Below, piece after piece: positions 1 through 7,348 of a stretch of 27,659 nt of DNA. The first letter of the stretch is position 1; every line of letters starts with the position of its first letter. The translations under genes and the position numbers were made by a program. The stretch lies in the NCBI GenBank assembly GCA_002308875.1, contig DBWK01000055.1, positions 1-27,659 of the forward strand, written 5' to 3'. Source of the stretch: Treponema sp. UBA1240 (GTDB lineage Bacteria; Spirochaetota; Spirochaetia; Treponematales; Treponemataceae). The notes below the pieces were generated by a model that saw only the letters and a program-made list of their open reading frames with translations, had not been told where the DNA came from and searched no databases.

Positions 1-335
1 CAGAGATAAAGCGAACCTGTTGGTTTAAGTTTAGTGCATACTGCCGGAAGCCAGCTTTCAAGATAGTCGGTGTAGTTTTTGTCGGACATTGCGCTGAATC
101 TGCTACCGTTAAAATCTTTGTTCAGGTTGTAAGGCGGGTCGATTATAATCAGGTCAGCAAACTGGTTTGGAATGAGCGGCAGCACATCCAAAACCGAAGC
201 GTTAATTGTCCGGTTGATAAATGGAGTGCCGTTCTGCAGATCTTGAAGGGCTAAAAGCCTCTGCTTAAGAACGGGAATATTTTGCGATTCCAGTGTGAGA
301 GTTCTGTTTTTTTGTGACCTGCCGTTTGTGCTCAT
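1..335 (-). CDS. DNA methyltransferase (N6-adenine or N4-cytosine), 5' part only
   Basis: A reading frame opens with ATG at 335-333 and stays open for 111 codons to the window edge, so the C-terminal part is missing. Residues 62-69 read LIIIDPPY, the catalytic motif IV (DPPY) of amino-methylating DNA methyltransferases, followed by NLNKDF, typical of the N6_N4_Mtase family. The motif lies near the N-terminus (about residue 66) with no FxGxG SAM-binding motif before it. That order (IV before I) fits the beta class, whose SAM motif would lie beyond the window. The protein should methylate adenine N6 or cytosine N4 at a specific site. No restriction endonuclease is visible on this side, so it could be an orphan or part of an R-M system further left. 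The start has no Shine-Dalgarno and a TATAAT box only 6 bases upstream. The family is secure; the specificity cannot be told. Confidence 0.85.
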   Translation of the reverse strand, partial: MSTNGRSQKNRTLTLESQNIPVLKQRLLALQDLQNGTPFINRTINASVLDVLPLIPNQFADLIIIDPPYNLNKDFNGSRFSAMSDKNYTDYLESWLPAVCTKLKPTGSLYL

Positions 336-341
336 GTGGAG

Positions 342-350
342 ATTATAGCA
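342..350 (-). promoter_or_regulatory. Extended -10 promoter of the DNA methyltransferase gene, probably leaderless
   Basis: Read on the minus strand, TGCTATAAT is a consensus -10 box (TATAAT, 347-342) with the TGn extension. Only 6 bases separate it from the ATG at 335, so transcription should begin at or next to the start codon. No good -35 hexamer is present at 16-18 bases, as expected for an extended -10 promoter. The sequence before the ATG (CTCCAC) has no ribosome-binding site. Confidence 0.55.
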
Positions 351-383
351 TAAACAAACGGACATAGCCACAAATGCATAGAC

Positions 384-417
384 AAAAAAAAGCTGCCCGT
401 TTTGGGCAGCTTTTTTT
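384..417 (-). terminator. Intrinsic terminator downstream of the flavoprotein reductase
   Basis: A perfect GC-rich stem GCTGCCC / GGGCAGC (392-398 and 404-410) with a 5-base loop is flanked by A7 on the left and T7 on the right, giving about 14 base pairs. On the minus strand it ends in a U tract 28 bases past the reductase stop codon. The symmetry would let it work in both directions. Confidence 0.9.
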
Positions 418-444
418 AACAAATCCTAATTAACAATCTTAGGA

Positions 445-2976
445 TTAGTTATCAGCCTTGATAGCGTTAGCAGCTGTACGTCCAGATACAAAGATCTCAA
501 CGATAGCGTTACCACCAAGACGGTTACCAGCGTGGATACCACCGGTAACTTCACCAGCAGCATAAAGACCTTTGATAATGTTTCCGCTCTTGTCAAGAAC
601 GTGGCGACTTGTGTCAACTTTAAGACCACCCATTGTGTGGTGTGTTGACGGAGCCATGATTCTTATCTTGAGAGGTACGCCTTCAAGCTTGTAAGTAGAA
701 AGGTCATAAGAACCGTCTGCTTTCTTCTCTGCATCACCGATAAGAGCTGTCCAACCTGTCTTGTTGATTGGCAGACTGCTTTCTTTACCTGTGATAAGAG
801 CTTTATCGTAATCGATAATTTCCTGCTTTACGACTGCTGGATCAGCTGTAATACCAAGCTGTTTGAAGAGGTCGCCGAGCTGGTCAATTGTGCGCTCATA
901 CTGTCTCCATTCAACATCGGTCTTCCAAGCGTCTGTTCCCGGTGTTCCATAAGGATATGGACCCTGGATGCCCTGCTTGCTGTTTGCGATTTCGATGAAT
1001 ACACCCTTTACACTGTTGCGCTCGATACCGTTTTCAAACTCCTTAAGAGAAAGAACGTCACGTTCGCTTGTTTCGTTTACGAAACGTTTACCTGTTGTAG
1101 GATTGATATAAACTGTGTAGTTACCGCCGCCGAATGCGAGCTGGCCGTTGTCGATCCAAGAAATAGGCATAAGCTGTGTAAATTCAAGTCCTGTTACGTC
1201 AGCACCTGCACCCTGTCCCATCTTGATACCGTCACCCTGCATAGCAGAACGGTTTGTTGTCTGAGTGCGGCTTGTGATCTTGTCTTTTTCCCAGTACTCG
1301 TTTGTTTCCATAACTTTAGCTACGTTAGCAGCATAACCACCTGTTGCAAGAACAACACCCTTTGTAGCATGTGCTGTAACCTGTGTACCGTCGTACATCT
1401 CAGCCTTAACACCTGTTACTTTACCGTTTTCTACGATAAGTTCTTTTGCTGCTGTGCGGCGAAGAATCTTGTTTTTGCCTGCAGCTTCGTTGATTGTGTT
1501 AAGCGGTGGCTGGAAGTATGTGCCCCACTGGAAAGCAGTAGGACCTTTCTTGAGATAATCGTTTTCGCGCTGCCAGAGAGCACCTACGATTGTAGGCTGT
1601 GTAGCGTTATCAAATGCTGAACCCTGATCAACGAGCCAGTCTTTAAGTTCCTGACCGTCTCTGATGAACTGACATACGAGGTCGTAGTCACCATAAATCC
1701 ATGATGAGAAATCTGCGTTAGGACGGAGTCCGCCGTAGTATGTCTGGAAGATATGGAGGTTAACTGTTGAGAACAGTGTAAGAGCACCTTCGTTAAGGCC
1801 GCTGTTAAGTTTTGGCTGTGCCCATGCGAGGTAATCTCTGATTTCCTGCTTAAGAGCTTTCAGAACAGGAAGGTATTCCTGATGAACACCGTGCTTTGAA
1901 AGTCTGTCGATATCACCGGCTTCGAACCAGTCTTTTGCTCCTGCCGGATCAAATGGAGCTTCGCTCCAGTTGAGGATTGTCTTAAGAACAGCGATGTTAC
2001 CGTTAGCCATCTTAACTTTGTCGTATGTTTTTCCATCCTGAGGACAAACACCTGTTGTTGCGTTAGGATTATCTTTTTCCCAAACGAGGTAAGGCATTAC
2101 TGACTGGAACTGACCGCCGGAAACTACTGTGTTACCACCAACTTCGGCGTTCTTTTCAATAATAAGAACAGAGTATCCGTTCTGAACTGACTGAGCTGCG
2201 GCAGAGATACCGGCACCACCGGCACCAACAACTATAACGTCGTATGTTAAATCAATCGGGCTCTGAGCTGTGTGTTTAACTGTGTTCTTTTTAAAGTCTT
2301 CCATTTTGGAAGCATTAGCTTTTTGAGCGGCATCGTTCAAAGCGTTTTTAACAGCAATTGAAGTGAATGTAGCACCAGAAACTGCATCAATACCTGAACC
2401 GTTTGCTTCGATAGCATCTTTGAACATGATCGGGAATGCTGGGTCACCAACGTGTCCTGTTTCTTTTGATGATTTTACCTGAATATCAGTAATAGCATCT
2501 TTAGAGAAAGTAACTTCCAAAGTAACAGGGCCGTTCATACCCATTGCTGTACCTTCGTATGTACCAGGTGTATATGTAACAGCAACATTTTTGCGAGCTT
2601 TTTCTGCTTTTCCGCTTGCGGCTTTTCCACCAGCATTAGCAAGAGCAGCATCAGCAGCAGCAATAATAGCTTTTGATGTAACTGTTGCACCTGAAACTGC
2701 ATCTACTTTTGTAGAATTCTTCTTTACGATAGCAGCAGGTACTTCTGCAATTGCAGCTTCGCAAATACCGGCTGTTTCTTCGTGCTGAACAACATCAACA
2801 GAAGCAATCTTGCCGTTAGTAACTGTAACAGAAACAACAACGTCTCCGTTACGTCCAGCAGCAGTTCCTTTGTATGTGCCGTCGGTATATTTGGCGCCAC
2901 CACAAGAAACCATTACCCAAAGCATTGCAAAAGCACAAATGCCTGCAACAATCTTAAATAAATTAGATTTTGCCAT
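445..2976 (-). CDS. Extracytoplasmic flavoprotein reductase (fumarate/urocanate reductase-like) with two FMN-binding domains, lipoprotein
   Basis: 843 residues. The start at 2976 is preferred over an in-frame ATG at 3009 because AAAGGA lies 7 bases upstream. The signal peptide ends at MVSC with lipid Cys25. Two FMN-binding domains follow, about residues 30-112 and 135-216, each with the ApbE target motif DAVSGAT; predicted flavinylated threonines are T98 and T203. A FAD_binding_2 reductase domain starts at about 245 (VVGAGGAG). It keeps GKRFVNETSERD with the proton-donor Arg (R639), HHTMGG (H779/H780) and NRLGGNAI, matching the FccA, UrdA and Frd family. This predicts two-electron reduction of a C=C acceptor outside the cytoplasm. 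The acceptor is uncertain: the segment EFTQLMP has Met603 where fumarate reductases carry the carboxylate-binding His. The apbE gene is divergent, 150 bases away. Tandem FMN domains are less usual than one. Confidence 0.9.
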   Translation of the reverse strand: MAKSNLFKIVAGICAFAMLWVMVSCGGAKYTDGTYKGTAAGRNGDVVVSVTVTNGKIASVDVVQHEETAGICEAAIAEVPAAIVKKNSTKVDAVSGATVTSKAIIAAADAALANAGGKAASGKAEKARKNVAVTYTPGTYEGTAMGMNGPVTLEVTFSKDAITDIQVKSSKETGHVGDPAFPIMFKDAIEANGSGIDAVSGATFTSIAVKNALNDAAQKANASKMEDFKKNTVKHTAQSPIDLTYDVIVVGAGGAGISAAAQSVQNGYSVLIIEKNAEVGGNTVVSGGQFQSVMPYLVWEKDNPNATTGVCPQDGKTYDKVKMANGNIAVLKTILNWSEAPFDPAGAKDWFEAGDIDRLSKHGVHQEYLPVLKALKQEIRDYLAWAQPKLNSGLNEGALTLFSTVNLHIFQTYYGGLRPNADFSSWIYGDYDLVCQFIRDGQELKDWLVDQGSAFDNATQPTIVGALWQRENDYLKKGPTAFQWGTYFQPPLNTINEAAGKNKILRRTAAKELIVENGKVTGVKAEMYDGTQVTAHATKGVVLATGGYAANVAKVMETNEYWEKDKITSRTQTTNRSAMQGDGIKMGQGAGADVTGLEFTQLMPISWIDNGQLAFGGGNYTVYINPTTGKRFVNETSERDVLSLKEFENGIERNSVKGVFIEIANSKQGIQGPYPYGTPGTDAWKTDVEWRQYERTIDQLGDLFKQLGITADPAVVKQEIIDYDKALITGKESSLPINKTGWTALIGDAEKKADGSYDLSTYKLEGVPLKIRIMAPSTHHTMGGLKVDTSRHVLDKSGNIIKGLYAAGEVTGGIHAGNRLGGNAIVEIFVSGRTAANAIKADN

Positions 2977-3012
2977 AAGTAAATCCTTTAGTATGTATAT
3001 AGAAATCATGTA

Positions 3013-3041
3013 ATTATAACATAAGAATATTTAAATGGGAA
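3013..3041 (-). promoter_or_regulatory. Sigma70-type promoter of the flavoprotein reductase gene
   Basis: On the minus strand, TTCCCA (3041-3036), a 17-base spacer and TATAAT (3018-3013) preceded by TGT form an extended -10 promoter. Predicted transcription start is near 3006, giving a leader of about 30 bases that includes the AAAGGA ribosome site for the ATG at 2976. This supports the downstream start choice. Confidence 0.65.
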
Positions 3042-3086
3042 TCAAAATATATAAAAAAATATTGATAATTTACAATACCTGTCTTT

Positions 3087-3115
3087 TTGAATGGAGATTT
3101 TTAATTTTATATGAT
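3087..3115 (+). promoter_or_regulatory. Probable promoter of apbE
   Basis: TTGAAT (3087-3092), a 17-base spacer and TATGAT (3110-3115). The predicted start of transcription near 3122 leaves only about 5 bases before the apbE ATG at 3127, and no Shine-Dalgarno is present there. The overlapping TATATG and TATGCT hexamers are alternatives, so the exact -10 is uncertain. Confidence 0.45.
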
Positions 3116-3126
3116 ATGCTCTTGTT

Positions 3127-4131
3127 ATGAATAAATATGTGTTTCTTTTTGTAATTACTCTCACTGCATTTTTATTGGTTTCCTGCGGTGAAAAAAAAGC
3201 TTCAACTTCGCTAAACGCCATGGACACTTTTATGACAATTCAGGTGTATGGGAAAAAACCTGAAATAGCATTGGAAAAAACAAAAAAGCTTATTTACCAA
3301 ATAGAACAAAATATATCAACTACAAACAAAAACTCTGATGTATACAGATTAAATCACGGTGAAAGTATTTCCGTAAGCGGTGACACTTTAACATTAACCA
3401 AATACGGCTTGGATTTTGCAAAACAGACTGACGGCGTTTTTAACCCGGCATTGTACCCTATAACATCTGCGTGGGGCTTTACGACAGGCGATTATAAAGT
3501 GCCTTCCCAAAATCAGATAGACGAACTGCTTCCTCTGACAGATTACTCAAAAATTCAAATCAACGGCGGTTTTATAAACTTGGAACATGGAATGGCATTG
3601 GACTTTGGCGCTATCGGCAAAGGCTACACCGGCGATGAGGTTATTAAGCTTTTAAAGGACAATGGCATTCGTTCAGCTCTTTTGGATTTGGGCGGAAACA
3701 TTCAGGCGCTTGGCAAGAAACCTGACGGGACAGAATGGATTATCGGAATAAAAAGCCCCTGGACGGGCAAAGCAGCCGCGTCGATTAAAATCGCTGACAA
3801 GGCGGTTATTACAAGCGGCGGCTACGAGCGCTTTTTTACAGCAGATGACGGGCATAACTACATCCATATCTTTGACGGAAAAACCGGCAGGCCTGTAGAC
3901 AACGGCATTGCGGGCGTGACGATCATAACAGAATCGGGCTTGTACGCTGACGCCCTCAGTACAACCATGTTTGTAATGGGGCTGCAGGATACCGCGTCTT
4001 ATTGGAAACGTCATTCAGATTTTGAAATGATTATCTTTACAGAAAATCAGAATTTATATTTTACAGAAGGTCTTGAAGGAAAGTTGCAGCTCCTTGCAGA
4101 CTTTGCTTCTGTAAATATCATTCGTAAATAG
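3127..4131 (+). CDS. apbE: FAD:protein FMN transferase (ApbE/Ftp), lipoprotein
   Basis: 334 residues, usual length for ApbE. It cleaves FAD and attaches the FMN part through phosphoester bonds to threonines in exported FMN-binding domains. N-terminal lipoprotein signal peptide with LVSC at residues 17-20 (Cys20), so it acts outside the inner membrane. Family motifs are clear: MDTFMTIQVYG near residue 32, DFGAIGKGYTGD, LLDLGGNIQALG, DGKTGRPVDNG, and YADALSTTMFVMG, where D275 and T279 match the Mg-binding Asp and Thr of Treponema pallidum Ftp. The divergent neighbour carries two SGAT target motifs and is its obvious substrate. The ATG has no ribosome site. The 3' end overlaps the convergent Gx-transporter gene by 14 bases. 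Confidence 0.95.
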   Translation: MNKYVFLFVITLTAFLLVSCGEKKASTSLNAMDTFMTIQVYGKKPEIALEKTKKLIYQIEQNISTTNKNSDVYRLNHGESISVSGDTLTLTKYGLDFAKQTDGVFNPALYPITSAWGFTTGDYKVPSQNQIDELLPLTDYSKIQINGGFINLEHGMALDFGAIGKGYTGDEVIKLLKDNGIRSALLDLGGNIQALGKKPDGTEWIIGIKSPWTGKAAASIKIADKAVITSGGYERFFTADDGHNYIHIFDGKTGRPVDNGIAGVTIITESGLYADALSTTMFVMGLQDTASYWKRHSDFEMIIFTENQNLYFTEGLEGKLQLLADFASVNIIRK

Positions 4132-5113
4132 TCTGAGCACATAAAACGGAGCGGGTTCGTTTAATAAGGTTGCCCTCTGAACTGTTAAGGATTTTGCAAA
4201 GTCCGCCAAAATAAGACAAAGACAAAGACAAAATTCCCTCTCCGGTCGGGCGTACGCTTGCAAGACACTGGCTTAAGGCTGATAAGGCAGAAAGCTTTAT
4301 GGCTTTTTCAATACCTGAGAGCAGTGCGCCGTTTGTAATATTCCATCCTGCCAAAGTATAAAGAACTTCTCCCTGCGGCATCATCAATGTGGAAATAACA
4401 ACAAAAAGCCATAAAGAAATATGCGGCATGATTTTTATTTTTCTTTTTGATAAAAGTTGTGCTGCAAAAGACAATACCAAAGCACAAAGCAGCACATAAA
4501 TGTTTTTCAGCATCATAATAACAACGGAAGCAACCAGAATTGCTATAATCATACAGATTGTTTTTGTTTTCTGTTTTTTTTCTGTTTCAGCGCTTGTTTC
4601 AGGTTTTTGCTGCTTTATTAATTCCGGTACTTCTTCAGGTATATGAAGAATCTGACTTAGAAAGGCTGTAACAATTCCGCTGAACAAACTGAATAAAAGC
4701 ATCGGTCCTAAAAGAGCATTAGTTCCTTCTCCAAGATAAAGGCTGCTCAGCAAAATTTGAATCACTGCACTGCAGGCTGAGCCAAGTAATGAAACACCAT
4801 AAATGCTTATCAATCTGCCGCGGAATAATTTGACAATTCCGTACATAAATAAACCGCTTACTACAGACTGGACAAAAGAAATCAAAAAGAACGGAGAAAA
4901 TAAAGTACCTGACATCAAACAGCTGGCGACAGCTTTGATAACTGTAAGAAGAATAAAACTCGCCGGATCAAGAGAAAATGATAAAAGAACCGCTATGTTG
5001 CCGAGTCCGAGTCTGAAAAAAGGCAAAACACGCGGAATAAAAAGTTCGGCATATGAAAACAACAGAGTAAGTGCGGACAAGTAAGCAATACGTTTTTTAT
5101 TCTGCGACAGCAT
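4118..5113 (-). CDS. Gx transporter family membrane protein (EetB/Hpre_diP_synt_I-like) with a C-terminal extra membrane domain
   Basis: 331 residues. Start at 5113 is chosen over 5146 and 5125 because GGAG lies 6 bases upstream; it overlaps the end of the NusG_II gene by 17 bases, implying coupled translation. The N-terminal half (about 1-160) has several membrane helices and the signature FFRLGLGNIAVLL, matching the Gx_transp family often misnamed heptaprenyl diphosphate synthase component I, a fold related to ECF S components. A charged linker (about 160-185, rich in K, E and Q) leads to a second hydrophobic half whose end contains SVRPTGEGILSLSLSYFGG. That half looks to me like an ECF T-component (EcfT/CbiQ) type domain, but this is inference. 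Family members recur beside ApbE, FMN-binding and NusG_II proteins in flavin-based electron transfer loci. The substrate is unknown. Confidence 0.8.
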   Translation of the reverse strand: MLSQNKKRIAYLSALTLLFSYAELFIPRVLPFFRLGLGNIAVLLSFSLDPASFILLTVIKAVASCLMSGTLFSPFFLISFVQSVVSGLFMYGIVKLFRGRLISIYGVSLLGSACSAVIQILLSSLYLGEGTNALLGPMLLFSLFSGIVTAFLSQILHIPEEVPELIKQQKPETSAETEKKQKTKTICMIIAILVASVVIMMLKNIYVLLCALVLSFAAQLLSKRKIKIMPHISLWLFVVISTLMMPQGEVLYTLAGWNITNGALLSGIEKAIKLSALSALSQCLASVRPTGEGILSLSLSYFGGLCKILNSSEGNLIKRTRSVLCAQTIYE

Positions 5114-5450
5114 CAAAATCTCCATAATCGGCAATAGTAATGACAACCTTATTCGGCAAACAGATTATAGGGCTTGTCCATCCTTGTTCAACACAGGTTT
5201 TATTCGGGCACGGCGAATCAATAATATGAACTTTTCCGTCTTTTATTTGAAAAGTAGTAATTCCAATTGCGCCTTCAACTTTGTAAGTGCCGTCCTTCAT
5301 TTGATATTCATATTCTTTGCCGTCTGCCAGAACTCTTACGGTACTTCCCTTTTTTGTAAAAGAATTTTTTAAAAGAAAAATTCCTGCGGCAAGGATTGCT
5401 GCAAATATTAAAATATCTAGAATCTTAAAACCCGGATTAAGTTTTTTCAA
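5097..5450 (-). CDS. NusG domain II-containing protein (EetA-like), membrane-anchored
   Basis: 117 residues. One N-terminal membrane helix (about 10-27) anchors a small extracytoplasmic beta domain. The family signature is visible as SPCPNKTC then GWTSPIICLPNKVVI, with Cys and ICLPN in the usual places (PF07009, formerly DUF1312). The start codon is TTG at 5450: an in-frame TAA stands immediately upstream, no ATG precedes the conserved part, and GAGG lies 10 bases before it. The gene overlaps the next gene by 17 bases. Proteins of this type are repeatedly found with Gx transporters, ApbE and FMN-binding proteins; their exact role in electron transfer is not known. It has nothing to do with transcription factor NusG as a whole. 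Confidence 0.9.
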   Translation of the reverse strand: MKKLNPGFKILDILIFAAILAAGIFLLKNSFTKKGSTVRVLADGKEYEYQMKDGTYKVEGAIGITTFQIKDGKVHIIDSPCPNKTCVEQGWTSPIICLPNKVVITIADYGDFDAVAE

Positions 5451-5481
5451 TTAATTAAAACCTCATATTAATATAGAAGAA

Positions 5482-5490
5482 ATTATCACA
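5482..5490 (-). promoter_or_regulatory. Possible extended -10 promoter of the NusG_II/Gx operon
   Basis: TGTGATAAT on the minus strand (GATAAT at 5487-5482 with a TGn extension). It would start transcription near 5475, giving a leader of about 25 bases that contains the GAGG site. No convincing -35 is seen in the AT-rich upstream sequence, so this is a weak call. Confidence 0.35.
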
Positions 5491-5587
5491 GGTAAATATA
5501 TATAAAAAAGTAAAAAAATGTAAGGCTGAAATTGTAAAAATACTGTGTGTTAACAATTGGTAAAGTTTCTGAAAAAATAATCAAGCG

Positions 5588-5616
5588 TTGACCAAAACGA
5601 ATAAAAAAACTATAGT
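5588..5616 (+). promoter_or_regulatory. Strong sigma70-type promoter of ilvD-ilvB
   Basis: TTGACC (5588-5593), exactly 17 bases, then TATAGT (5611-5616). Predicted transcription start is about 5623, giving a leader of about 30 bases. This rules out translation starting at the in-frame TTG at 5588, which lies inside the -35 box. I see no leader peptide, T-box or attenuator in the short leader, so control by amino acids is not apparent here. Confidence 0.8.
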
Positions 5617-5653
5617 CTTTATATCAATAAGATTAAAACACAGGGGAAAGACT

Positions 5654-7339
5654 ATGAAAAGTGACAACGCAAAAAAAGGTATTGCAAGAGCACCGCACCG
5701 CTCTCTTTTTTATGCAATGGGCTATACTGACGAAGAACTGGAAAAACCATTGGTTGGTGTGTGCTGTGCAAAGAACGAAATTATTCCCGGTCATATTGAA
5801 TTGGACAGAATTGCCGAGGCTGTAAAAGCCGGAATCAGAATAGCAGGCGGAACTCCGGTAGAATTTCCCGCAATCGGTGTTTGTGATGGAATTGCTATGG
5901 GACACGAAGGAATGAAGTATTCGCTTGTTACACGTGAACTTATTGCGGATTCCGTTGAGTGTATGGCAAAGGCGCATCAGTTTGACGCACTCGTTATGAT
6001 TCCCAACTGCGACAAAATTGTTCCCGGTATGCTGATGGCGGCTGCACGTCTTGATCTCCCCACTGTGTTTGTGTCCGGCGGACCTATGATGCCCGGACAC
6101 CTTCCCGGAAAAGATGATTCTAACCCGTATTCAAACAAAAACCTTTCACTTACTGATATGTTCGAAGCTGTCGGCGGTGTCGCAAGCGGCCGTGTTACTG
6201 AAGCACAGCTACGCGAAATGGAAAGCGTTGCCTGCCCCGGCTGCGGTGCATGTTCCGGTATGTTTACCGCAAACTCCATGAACTGCCTTACTGAAGTTCT
6301 CGGTCTCGGTCTCCCCGGCAACGGAACAATTCCGGCTGTTACAGGCCGCCGTATTGCGCTTGCAAAACATGCGGGTATGCAGGTTATGGAAATGTACAAA
6401 AAAGGCATCACCGCCAGAAAAATGATGACGGCTGAAAACTTTAGAAACGGTCTTGCTGCTGATATGGCGCTTGGCTGTTCTTCCAACACAATGCTGCACC
6501 TTCCTGCCATTGCGCACGAAGCCGGAATTGAAATTGACCTGCACGAAGTAAACGAAATTTCCAACAGAACACCTAATCTCTGCCACCTTGCTCCGGCAGG
6601 ACACACATTCATGTGCGAGCTTGATGATGCCGGCGGTGTTCAGGCTGTTCTTGCCGAACTTGCAAAGAAAAAGCTTATAAATACGTCACTTATAACCGTT
6701 ACAGGTAAAACAATCGCCGAAAACATTAAGGGCGTTGTAAACCGTAACCCCGAAATTCTGCGTCCGATTGAAAACCCGTTCAGTGACAACGGCGGAATCG
6801 CAATTCTCTTTGGCAACCTTGCTCCGAACGGAACTGTTGTAAAGCGTTCTGCCTGTGCAAAGGAACTGATGAAGCACACCGGACCTGCACGCGTCTTTAA
6901 TGATGAAGCCGAAGCGATGGAAGCCGTTCAAAAGCAGAAAATTAAAAGCGGCGACGTTGTTGTTATCCGCTACGAAGGACCAAAGGGCGGTCCGGGTATG
7001 CGCGAGATGCTCGCTGTAACTGCAGCTCTTGCTGGTCAGGGCTTGGACAAGGAAGTTGCGCTCATTACCGACGGACGCTTTTCCGGCGCGACAAGAGGCG
7101 CGTCTCTCGGACACTGTTCTCCTGAGGCTGCTGTAGGCGGGCCTATTGCTCTTGTTCAGGAAGGAGACAAGATTACGCTCGATATAAACGCATACAAAAT
7201 TACGCTTGAAGTTAGCGATGAAGAGCTCGCAAAGCGCCGCGCCGCCTGGAAAGCACCTGAACCAAAGGTAAAAACAGGTTATCTGGCACGCTATGCAAAA
7301 CTGGTAAGTTCCGCTGACAAAGGCGCAATCTTACAATAG
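5654..7339 (+). CDS. ilvD: Dihydroxy-acid dehydratase
   Basis: 561 residues, normal for the family. Converts 2,3-dihydroxy-isovalerate (or the methylvalerate analogue) to the 2-keto acid, the third common step of valine and isoleucine synthesis, using an Fe-S cluster. Visible motifs: GVCCAKNEIIPGH (C37/C38), CDGIAMGHEGMKYSL, PNCDKIVPGM (C119), CPGCGACSGMFTANSMNC (C194, C197, C200), GLPGNGT and GCSSNTMLHLPA. The ATG at 5654 has the ribosome site AGGGGAAAG. The ilvB gene follows after 9 bases, so the two are one operon. IlvC, IlvE and Leu genes are not in the window. Confidence 0.97.
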   Translation: MKSDNAKKGIARAPHRSLFYAMGYTDEELEKPLVGVCCAKNEIIPGHIELDRIAEAVKAGIRIAGGTPVEFPAIGVCDGIAMGHEGMKYSLVTRELIADSVECMAKAHQFDALVMIPNCDKIVPGMLMAAARLDLPTVFVSGGPMMPGHLPGKDDSNPYSNKNLSLTDMFEAVGGVASGRVTEAQLREMESVACPGCGACSGMFTANSMNCLTEVLGLGLPGNGTIPAVTGRRIALAKHAGMQVMEMYKKGITARKMMTAENFRNGLAADMALGCSSNTMLHLPAIAHEAGIEIDLHEVNEISNRTPNLCHLAPAGHTFMCELDDAGGVQAVLAELAKKKLINTSLITVTGKTIAENIKGVVNRNPEILRPIENPFSDNGGIAILFGNLAPNGTVVKRSACAKELMKHTGPARVFNDEAEAMEAVQKQKIKSGDVVVIRYEGPKGGPGMREMLAVTAALAGQGLDKEVALITDGRFSGATRGASLGHCSPEAAVGGPIALVQEGDKITLDINAYKITLEVSDEELAKRRAAWKAPEPKVKTGYLARYAKLVSSADKGAILQ

Positions 7340-7348
7340 GAAGAAAAA

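Noticed and set aside
2977..3009. Longer start for the flavoprotein reductase at 3009
   Set aside because: It has no ribosome site, would put charged residues before the lipoprotein signal, and lies near the predicted transcription start (about 3006).
4118..5113. Calling the Gx protein heptaprenyl diphosphate synthase component I
   Set aside because: The Pfam name is historical; the protein is all membrane helices without prenyltransferase Asp-rich motifs.
5097..5450. Calling the 117-residue protein transcription factor NusG
   Set aside because: It has only the domain II-like fold with a membrane anchor and the Cys-ICLPN signature; no NGN or KOW architecture.
5588..5653. N-terminal extension of IlvD beginning with TTG at 5588
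   Set aside because: This TTG is part of the -35 box of a near-consensus promoter; the ATG at 5654 has a strong ribosome site and matches the family length.
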